21,545 nucleotides of DNA from Haliscomenobacter sp. GTDB taxonomy: Bacteria; Bacteroidota; Bacteroidia; Chitinophagales; Saprospiraceae. The stretch's first letter is position 1, and each line of letters begins with the position of its first letter. The stretch spans positions 1 through 21,545 of the forward strand of contig NZ_JADKCX010000084.1 of the NCBI RefSeq assembly GCF_016718685.1, written 5' to 3'. The position numbers and the translations under genes are program-made. Positions 16,111 through 21,545 of this stretch are shown in pieces. The notes beneath the pieces were generated by a model, which was not told the origin of the DNA, made no database searches, and was given only the letters and a program-made list of their open reading frames with translations.

Positions 16111-17411
16111 TTATTCAACAATAATCATCTTCTTGGTAGCAGTGAAATCGTCAGCTTCCAAAGTGTAATACATTACACCAGAAGCGTTCAAATCAGCAGC
16201 CTTAAGGATAACCTGGTTGAAACCTTTCGCGTAGTCAGCACGGATGCTCTTCAGTACCCGACCCGTTACATCGCTGATGGTCAAAGTAGCAGCAGCAGCT
16301 TTTGGCAAGTTGAAGCTGATCATCGTCTCCCCGTTGAATGGGTTAGGCGTGTTTTGCTTCAGTTCAAAACCATTGGCAAGCGCAGCACCGCTGAATTTCA
16401 GGGCAACATTCAGTTGGTCGTTGTTTGCGCTGTATGCTTCCGCAGAAACGATGCGGTTCAGGCTCAGTGCGCTGCTCAGTTGAGCGTCAGCTTTGGCACG
16501 AAGTACCAAAGTGAACAAAGCACCTTGCTTCGCTTCACCATTCCAAGAAGTGGTGATCACTCCTTCGTTGGTAAATACACCGAAGTTTTCAGCTTTGGCT
16601 ACACCGTAAACGATGTCTACCAATTCAACTTTGCTCTTGTCCAGGTTCAATGCGAACTGGTAACCCTGAATGTTCTTCAGGTCAGCAGCAGAGAATTCTA
16701 CACTGTACTCAGTACCCGCTTTCAAAGCAGCGTCAGCAGCGTTGATGTCCAGGGTACCAGCAGTACGTACTTCAGCAGAAGCAGCAGAACTTACCGCCGC
16801 ACTGGCGTTAACATCACCCACTTTAACCGCTACGAAGCTAGCATTGATGTTTCCAGCCAAGTCGTTGATGTTCACAACTTCTGGGAAGCTAGCCGCCCAT
16901 GGGTTGCTGGCATTTGGGAAATTGTAAGCTGCATCAACGAATCTCCAGGAAGTGTTGTTCTGGAAGCTTTGATCGATGTTGAGGATCAACTTGCGCAGGG
17001 CAATCAAGTCCAAAGTAGTGATTGACTTAGAGTTGTTGACGTCAGCAGCAATCATTTTGTATGGGCTGTTCAGGGCCTGTACATTCAGGATGTGCTTCTG
17101 GATCAATACCAGGTCAAAAGTAGATACCCCATTGAGGTGGTTTTTATCCAATTGTGGCGTTACGGTGAAGTCGTTTCCTTTGATCAGGTTAACGAAAGCG
17201 TAACCACCCGTTGCAGTTGTTGTTGCGCTCATGGAAGCCTGGCCACTCAAGGTGATGGTTGCACCCTGGAGGTTAGCGTTGCCTTCCGTAGCGATCGTAC
17301 CAGCTACCGTAGCAGTGTTGCCTGGGTTAGCCGTAGGACAAACCGAACGGTTGTCTTGTACTTCGATGAAAGTGATACAGAAGTCGTCATTGCCTTGCTC
17401 ATCCCAAGCGT
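16111..17411 (-). CDS. C-terminal fragment of the large HYR adhesin: dockerin-like, cohesin-like and T9SS class A modules
   Basis: The frame begins AWDEQGNDDFCITFIEVQDN, closing the last HYR-like module, then TATVAGTIATEGNANLQGAT of a carboxypeptidase-regulatory-like fold. The dockerin-like module has a first loop LDKNHLNGVSTFDLVLIQKH and a second ADVNNSKSITTLDLIALRKL. VAVKVGDVNASA leads to a cohesin-like domain (GTLDINAADAALKAGTEYSV, IQGYQFALNLDKSKVELVDI). The tail is a class A sorting domain: LKQNTPNPFNGETMISFNL, LTISDVTGRVLKSIRA, GVMYYTLEADDFTATKKMII. Codons lean to AAC, TTC, ATC, GCT and CGT, more than in the other adhesins. A caller would start it at 17250. Confidence 0.88.
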
Positions 17412-18055
17412 GCAGATTTCAACCAATACTGGTGCACCAATGTCATCACAATCCAGATCGATACCGGTTGGTTTTGGTCAACTGGCTCACCAACGCGGTT
17501 GATGGAGTACTTCTCAACCAGTTTCAGGCCGTTTTTGGTTTCACCCTGACCATAGCAATCGTAAATGTCCGATGCCACGAAGTCAGAAGCCCATACTGCC
17601 ATCATTCCACCACCGCTGCCGTTAGGCATCAGTTCAGTGCTCAAGCCATTGATACAAATTGGTGCTGGGCCTTTGCAATCTGCAACCACAAATGGAATCC
17701 GGGTTGCTTTGCTCAGGTTGCCACACTCATCGCGGATCACCACAATCAGATCGTGGGTACCTACTGGCAGACCTTTGTAAACAATCTGGAATTTACCATT
17801 GCCCAAATCCTTCCACGTCCATTTTGAATCTGAACCTGGGAACCGGATCATCTTGTCGGCATCAGTCGTTTGACCTGGAGCAACCATCAAGAACTGAGTT
17901 TCCAAAGTCACTTTATCGGTACAGTTGTCTGTAGCCGTAACCGTGATGTCCATGTCAGCCAAACAATCAGCTCCTTCGCGGATGCAGAAGGTGTCTTTCA
18001 GACCAGTTACCACCGGTGAGATGTCATCGTATACCTTGATGATCTGGGTATACAT
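17399..18055 (-). CDS. Fragment of the large HYR adhesin: penultimate HYR-like modules
   Basis: From the 18075 break the frame reads KTLIHGFMYTQIIKVYDDIS, then GADCLADMDITVTATDNCTD, LPVGTHDLIVVIRDECGNLS and KGPAPICINGLSTELMPNGS. It leaves frame near 17465; a short piece (GIDLDCDDIGAPVLVEIC) lies in another frame before the C-terminal fragment. The stop at 17399 is artefactual or mutational. Confidence 0.8.
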   Translation of the reverse strand: MYTQIIKVYDDISPVVTGLKDTFCIREGADCLADMDITVTATDNCTDKVTLETQFLMVAPGQTTDADKMIRFPGSDSKWTWKDLGNGKFQIVYKGLPVGTHDLIVVIRDECGNLSKATRIPFVVADCKGPAPICINGLSTELMPNGSGGGMMAVWASDFVASDIYDCYGQGETKNGLKLVEKYSINRVGEPVDQNQPVSIWIVMTLVHQYWLKSARLG

Positions 18056-18066
18056 GAAGCCATGGA

Positions 18067-18369
18067 TCAGAGTCTTCCATTGCTGTTTCCTACAGTTGCG
18101 TCAGAAGAAATCCAGAATTCCTCATAACCATCATCATCAAATTCGTATTCAGAACTATTTCCATCAAACTCCCAAGTCTGGTTGGCCAGCGTTCCACCAC
18201 CTTTAAGAACTGGCTGCCGACGAGCGTCAAGGGGAGTCAATGAACGATCATATTGTGGATACAAGTTACCAGGGAATGTTGGGCTAGACCCTCCTGGAGT
18301 ACGCAATCTTGTCTTGTACTGGGTCACGTACCAAAAACAATGGGCTCTCAGAGTTGTTGAACGTTTCAC
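18067..18369 (-). CDS. Fragment of the large HYR adhesin
   Basis: True coding is about 18076-18300: TPGGSSPTFPGNLYPQYDRS, LKGGGTLANQTWEFDGNSSE, then the acidic EFDDDGYEEFWISSDATVGN. It loses one A near 18075 and stops at 18067. The first 20 or so residues of the open frame are not real. Confidence 0.7.
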   Translation of the reverse strand: MKRSTTLRAHCFWYVTQYKTRLRTPGGSSPTFPGNLYPQYDRSLTPLDARRQPVLKGGGTLANQTWEFDGNSSEYEFDDDGYEEFWISSDATVGNSNGRL

Positions 18370-18713
18370 GGTTCACCACCAGCAGGTTCTTGCGCCATTG
18401 GGTCACCACAACTGTCTTCAAACGTACACCAGTTGATCACCGTGTAAGTCCGGAAGATTTTGTAGCACTCATCGCCTGATGCATCGTAACGCTTCTCAGC
18501 AATGTTCACCGACAAGATGTCACAACCCAATTCATCCGTAATTACCGTATCCACAACCGGAGTTTTGCAATCGGTGATCGCATCCGCTGGGAATTTGATG
18601 TCGTATTCGTGTACTGGTTTTACAGTGATGGTCTGTGAGCAAGAGATCTCAATTGGTCCTTTAACTGTTTCTTTGGTCAATTCCAGTTGCGAGTAATGGT
18701 TCCATAACCACAC
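18366..18713 (-). CDS. Fragment of the large HYR adhesin
   Basis: True coding begins near 18683 with ELTKETVKGPIEISCSQTIT and includes DAITDCKTPVVDTVITDELG, YDASGDECYKIFRTYTVINW and CTFEDSCGDPMAQ. It leaves frame near 18388. A further frame then supplies NLLVVNRETFNNSESPLFLV before another switch near 18300. Confidence 0.75.
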   Translation of the reverse strand: MWLWNHYSQLELTKETVKGPIEISCSQTITVKPVHEYDIKFPADAITDCKTPVVDTVITDELGCDILSVNIAEKRYDASGDECYKIFRTYTVINWCTFEDSCGDPMAQEPAGGEP

Positions 18714-18777
18714 TTCAGTCTTTTGGTAACCGAATAGACCGTATCAAGATTGGCACAATCGCTACCTGAAGTGATCG

Positions 18778-18999
18778 TTACACCAAAGATGGCTGCAGAA
18801 GCCACCTTGTCTTCAATGATCGCCAGGTTTTGTCATAACAATCAACCGTGATGTCCCATGGCTTGATACAAATTGGGGCTACTTTGTCTTCGATCAGTAC
18901 ATCGTTCCAGCAGTAGTTCCAGTTGCCGTAAACGTCCAGCTCCCACAATTCGATGGTGGACACGCTCAGCCAAATCGCAGCAGAAGAAATCAACTGCAT
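18778..18999 (-). CDS. Short fragment of the large HYR adhesin
   Basis: True coding is about 18830-18966: SVSTIELWELDVYGNWNYCW, then NDVLIEDKVAPICIKPWDIT and VDCYDK. It leaves frame at the TTTT run (18828-18831). The next 48 codons, NLAIIEDKVASAAIFGVTIT to RNW, run in another frame too short to be called alone, to about 18684. Confidence 0.7.
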   Translation of the reverse strand: MQLISSAAIWLSVSTIELWELDVYGNWNYCWNDVLIEDKVAPICIKPWDITVDCYDKTWRSLKTRWLLQPSLV

Positions 19000-19738
19000 C
19001 TTGCAGCGGAGTCATCACTTTGCCACCTTTGGTCGAGAAAGCTTCCCCACGGTCATAGATGTCACCGTCACCGTTAAGGTCAATACCATCGTATACTTGG
19101 TTGCCACTAATGTCGCGGTTGCTGGTAAATGGACCAGGATTACCAGTGGTGCGACCTTGGAAGTCACTTGGCCAATCGCTCATAGCACCAGTGTTGTCGA
19201 AAGGAACTGCATCGATTTTACCGTTGCCGTTGCTGTCGTATCCTTTCTGGATGTAGCTCGCTACACAAGCAGTAGGTACATTGCGACGAACTGCAATCCA
19301 GGCCAACTTACAGTTGTCCCAAGAGCCTTCATCGATGTCCTCAGCAGTAACTTGTGCGTAACCATTCACATAGCCATTGGCGTTGCTCAAGCTGATGTGC
19401 AGGTCATCATCACACTTCATTACAGGTGCAATCTTGTCCTTCACTTCAAACTCGAAATAAATGGTAGATGCATTGTAGCAACCATCGAAAGCCTCAATGA
19501 CCATCAGGTGCTCCCCAACAGGTACCCCAATCATCTGGCCATTCATGATGGCATAGTCTACTTTACCCCAGCAGATGTCTGTTTTTTGGAATTGGTAGTA
19601 GTTTTCTCCACCTGGATCTAATTCTCCATCTGGGCCCAAATAACCCACTTTAGGGGTGTTATCAGCAGTGACACAGAAGGGGTTAGCATTTCCGGTGTTT
19701 ACCAAAATACCTTTTACATACAGGTCTTTGGTGTATAC
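18842..19738 (-). CDS. Fragment of the large HYR adhesin with EF-hand-like calcium loops
   Basis: The frame reads YTKDLYVKGILVNTGNANPF, then an HYR module (YFEFEVKDKIAPVMKCDDDL) and an insert with two EF-hand-like loops: DSNGNGKIDA (19208-19237) and DLNGDGDIYDRGE (19043-19081). It returns to DAVDFFCCDLA and leaves frame near 18966, stopping at 18842 after an out-of-frame tail. A caller would start it at 19705. Confidence 0.8.
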   Translation of the reverse strand, partial: VYTKDLYVKGILVNTGNANPFCVTADNTPKVGYLGPDGELDPGGENYYQFQKTDICWGKVDYAIMNGQMIGVPVGEHLMVIEAFDGCYNASTIYFEFEVKDKIAPVMKCDDDLHISLSNANGYVNGYAQVTAEDIDEGSWDNCKLAWIAVRRNVPTACVASYIQKGYDSNGNGKIDAVPFDNTGAMSDWPSDFQGRTTGNPGPFTSNRDISGNQVYDGIDLNGDGDIYDRGEAFSTKGGKVMTPLQDAVDFFCCDLAERVHHRIVGAGRLRQLELLLERCTDRRQSSPNLYQAMGHHG

Positions 19739-20165
19739 ACTCAGTCATGTTTGGCAAGTTACACTTGTCATAGACGTCTACACCAAATGCGCTCTTAACA
19801 CCAGCTTTGGTTACTGGGAAAGCAGCTGTGCAATCCATTGGACCAGTAGAAATCTCAAATGGTGCATGGTGCGCCAAGTCATATATTGGTGCTTTAAAGT
19901 CACCAATTTTGATCAGGATGTGGAAGGTATCTACAACTTTACCTGCACACCAATCAAATACATACAACTCACGATCGATCTTCACACCTTTACCACCACA
20001 AATTGGGAACTCGGTGTCCTTGGTCGTTACAGAGTAGTTGCACTCCAACTTGTCGATGAAAATCCGACGGTAGTTGTTATCAGTGTGGAAATAACCTTCG
20101 TGGAATGGCGTTACATCGTCATGCAGGATCAGGCTCTTGTCAGCGGTACAAGACTGGTAATTCAA
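19683..20165 (-). CDS. Fragment of the large HYR adhesin
   Basis: The frame continues NYQSCTADKSLILHDDV, then LECNYSVTTKDTEFPICGGK, VKIDRELYVFDWCAGKVVDT and VDVYDKCNLPNMTEC. The last residues (IHQRPVCKRYFGKHRKC) are out of frame; the true continuation is YTKDLYVKGILVNTGNANPF in the next fragment. Confidence 0.78.
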   Translation of the reverse strand: MNYQSCTADKSLILHDDVTPFHEGYFHTDNNYRRIFIDKLECNYSVTTKDTEFPICGGKGVKIDRELYVFDWCAGKVVDTFHILIKIGDFKAPIYDLAHHAPFEISTGPMDCTAAFPVTKAGVKSAFGVDVYDKCNLPNMTECIHQRPVCKRYFGKHRKC

Positions 20166-21018
20166 CCGTCCAGTTGTAGCCTACTTCGTCCAGTTCAACG
20201 CCTTCTTCGCCAGTTACGTCACGATCATCTGGTTTGCCGATGGCAAATTCGAAATCTTCGAGATCAGGGCGAGTGAAGTAGATCTCCTGGATGTACGCAT
20301 CTTGGCGCATGCCGTTGCAATCCGTAGCCACCCATTCACGCTCGATTTTGGCGTAGTAACGCTTGCGAGGGTTTGTGAACTCAGGATCGGTACAAGAGTA
20401 GAACACCACTTTATCCGTCCACTTCAACGTTACCTTACAACCGCAATCGAAGCAGTTGTCTTCGTAATACGCGTAGCCCAGGTTTCTGATGTTGTCAGAT
20501 ACCAAGTTAGGTGGAGCCAATCGATCAAAGCAAGGGTCACCAACGTTGGATCCTTTAGCAACACCTTCAGCATTGGTGAAGGTACGTCCGTCTGAAGAGG
20601 CGGTAGGACGTGGAGAAGCAGTTGCGCCTACGTTACCAATGGTCAACTTGTTGTTCAACACATAGTCAACATCGTAGCAATCCAAAGTAATGGGAGCAGG
20701 TCCACAGACCAGACGAGGTGCAGTTTTGTCTTCTGCGGTTACTTTGCCCCAGCAGATGACCACGTCATCCTTGGAGTCAACTGTACCTTTCCGGTCAAAC
20801 CGGCCATACGTCCAAACCCCGGCACAGTCGATTCTTGATGGATCGCCTGGCAGAGGTCGTTGTCCATCACGCGGACATAGGCTGAAATAAGTTCTGCCGT
20901 CTTCTCTAAAAGTCGCAGTAAGGCAAAACTCATTTAGGTTTCGAGCAGATTTCCGGTTCCCGTCAGCGACCAAATCACTTAATAAGGTCAAATTCGCAGT
21001 TCTCGTCCAAAGTAACAT
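20140..21018 (-). CDS. Fragment of the large HYR adhesin: first HYR-like modules
   Basis: True coding starts near 20978 with SDLVADGNRKSARNLNEFCL; the first dozen residues of the open frame are out of frame. It holds Cys-rich beta modules including VICWGKVTAEDKTAPRLVCG, ITLDCYDVDYVLNN, YYEDNCFDCGCKVTLKWTDK and KIEREWVATDCNGMRQDAYI. It leaves frame near 20164 and stops at 20140. Confidence 0.8.
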   Translation of the reverse strand: MLLWTRTANLTLLSDLVADGNRKSARNLNEFCLTATFREDGRTYFSLCPRDGQRPLPGDPSRIDCAGVWTYGRFDRKGTVDSKDDVVICWGKVTAEDKTAPRLVCGPAPITLDCYDVDYVLNNKLTIGNVGATASPRPTASSDGRTFTNAEGVAKGSNVGDPCFDRLAPPNLVSDNIRNLGYAYYEDNCFDCGCKVTLKWTDKVVFYSCTDPEFTNPRKRYYAKIEREWVATDCNGMRQDAYIQEIYFTRPDLEDFEFAIGKPDDRDVTGEEGVELDEVGYNWTVELPVLYR

Positions 21019-21151
21019 TTACATTGTAACAACCGCAGCTGAGTGTCGATTGTGCCATAGTTACATTAGAACCAAACAGCAAAGTGACTAGAACCAGCAA
21101 ACTTGCAGTTGCGGTTTTAGTCATCCAGCTAGTAAAGGTCATTTTTTCCAT
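20975..21151 (-). CDS. N-terminal fragment: signal peptide of the large HYR adhesin
   Basis: A short 58-codon frame, easily missed, supplies the true gene start: MEKMTFTSWMTKTATASLLV, a hydrophobic core, MAQSTLSCGCYNVNVTL, then DENCEFDLIK and a frameshift stop at 20975. Later in-frame ATGs at 21142 and 21124 would give shorter signal peptides and are possible alternatives. Sequence then continues in another frame as SDLVADGNRKSARN. Confidence 0.7.
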   Translation of the reverse strand: MEKMTFTSWMTKTATASLLVLVTLLFGSNVTMAQSTLSCGCYNVNVTLDENCEFDLIK

Positions 21152-21270
21152 AAGATTACAATTAGGAAAATTGATGTTGTTAAGAAATAAAGTGAATTAG
21201 AATTAGCCTTAGGTCGTAAACACAAAATTGTTCAGCATCACGGTCGTCAGAATATGCACACAATTTCATG

Positions 21271-21300
21271 CGAAATTAAGCAGCAGATTGAAATATCAAA
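21271..21300 (-). promoter_or_regulatory. Candidate Bacteroidota-type promoter of the large HYR adhesin
   Basis: Minus-strand TTTG (complement of 21297-21300), 18 bases, then TAATTTCG (complement of 21271-21278) followed by CA: one mismatch from TTTG-N19-TAnnTTTG. It predicts a leader of about 110 bases before ATG 21151. The spacing equals that of the yraN candidate. Confidence 0.5.
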
Positions 21301-21343
21301 AGAAAATGAATAAATATTTCAAAAAATACCTTGATATTTCAAT
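21287..21343. promoter_or_regulatory. Perfect 13-bp inverted repeat overlapping the promoter
   Basis: ATTGAAATATCAA (21287-21299) and TTGATATTTCAAT (21331-21343) are exact reverse complements 31 bases apart; the left arm covers most of the TTTG element. This layout fits an operator or DNA-binding site pair. Apart from this and the promoter, the gene-free stretch 21152-21545 holds only a weak hairpin (AAAGCC 21452-21457 / GGCTTT 21468-21473) and AT-rich sequence. Confidence 0.45.
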
Positions 21344-21545
21344 TAAAAAATATATAAAAATCACCTTGTGCGTTGAAGCACAGGTTGAAATAGAATCGGA
21401 TTTTGAAGGAAAAAATTATTTGTGGAGCAGACATAGACATGAATAGTAGATAAAGCCATAATTATACGGCTTTTAATGGATTTGTTGTTCATGGGATACA
21501 TTTTTTGTTCGGCCTCAAAGCCACAACAATTTTAACAATGCAAAA

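Larger units (their letters stand above)
16111..21151 (-). pseudogene. Reconstructed whole gene: very large HYR-repeat adhesin with dockerin-like, cohesin-like and T9SS class A sorting modules (multiply frameshifted here, probably intact in the organism)
   Basis: ATG 21151 begins MEKMTFTSWMTKTATASLLV, with the hydrophobic core ending at NVTMAQ, a signal peptide. About 1,680 residues follow when frames are joined. The body is a chain of Cys-rich HYR-like modules (AEDKTAPRLVCGPAPITLDC, VKDKIAPVMKCDDDLHISL, YDDISPVVTGLKDTFCI). Then come a dockerin-like pair, a cohesin-like domain and a class A sorting tail. Frame breaks lie near 20978, 20164, 19738, 18966, 18829, 18684, 18388, 18300, 18075, 17465 and 17411. 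At each, the expected sequence resumes in another frame. Some can be one inserted or two lost bases, which the sequence alone cannot settle. It is a monocistronic unit with its own promoter candidate and terminator. Confidence 0.8.

Noticed and set aside
16102..17025. 307-codon open frame on the plus strand
   Set aside because: Antisense to the well-supported dockerin-like/cohesin-like/sorting region; Ser/Val-rich with no recognisable motif.
18953..20276. Two plus-strand frames of over 200 codons (18953-19621, 19656-20276)
   Set aside because: Opposite the HYR adhesin, whose homology is continuous on the minus strand after frame repair.
9649..21151. Cellulosome for polysaccharide breakdown
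   Set aside because: No glycoside hydrolase, lyase or esterase domain is present in the window; only binding, adhesive and sorting modules are seen.
21228..21446. 72-codon plus-strand open frame (TTG start)
   Set aside because: Low-complexity Lys/Tyr-rich translation of an AT-rich promoter region, no supported start and no motif.

Overview
The window looks like chromosomal DNA from a Bacteroidota bacterium of the Saprospiria type (Haliscomenobacter/Lewinella-like; lineage inferred, not proven). Visible support: type IX secretion system (T9SS) sorting domains of both classes, a PorP/SprF-family protein, HYR, SprB and PKD repeats, near-absence of Shine-Dalgarno sites, promoters resembling the Bacteroidota TTTG / TAnnTTTG consensus, and mid-range GC.

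Layout. On the plus strand, 1-2000 is the 3' part of a PKD-type surface protein with a class B (gliding-motility-type) C-terminal domain. It is followed by an EI24/CysZ-like membrane protein (2073-2803, one frameshift) and a putative lipoprotein with a broken signal peptide (2851-3735). These converge, across a G-quadruplex-like tract, on a minus-strand yraN (3778-4143). From there to the right edge everything is on the minus strand. In transcription order: a very large HYR adhesin with dockerin-like, cohesin-like and class A sorting modules (21151-16111); a small secreted cohesin-like protein with a class A signal (15939-15136); a giant protein of five cohesin-like domains, about twelve SprB repeats and a class B sorting domain (15101-9649); its probable PorP/SprF partner (9572-8640); and a second HYR/dockerin-like/cohesin-like class A protein (8171-4252).

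How the genes may work together. SprB-repeat class B proteins are commonly encoded beside an SprF-like protein that helps export and attach them. Here such a pair is bracketed by two HYR proteins with paralogous dockerin-like + cohesin-like + sorting tails. A multi-cohesin surface scaffold beside dockerin-bearing partners suggests a candidate cell-surface assembly, perhaps adhesive or structural. This is inference; no catalytic domain is visible.

Sequence quality. The long genes and the EI24 gene contain about twenty reading-frame breaks. Protein homology resumes immediately in another frame each time, and several breaks sit in homopolymers. I read these genes as probably intact in the organism, interrupted by uncorrected indel errors in the assembly; true decay cannot be excluded from one sequence. 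Fragments are listed separately because their stop codons are real in this sequence, together with reconstructed whole genes.
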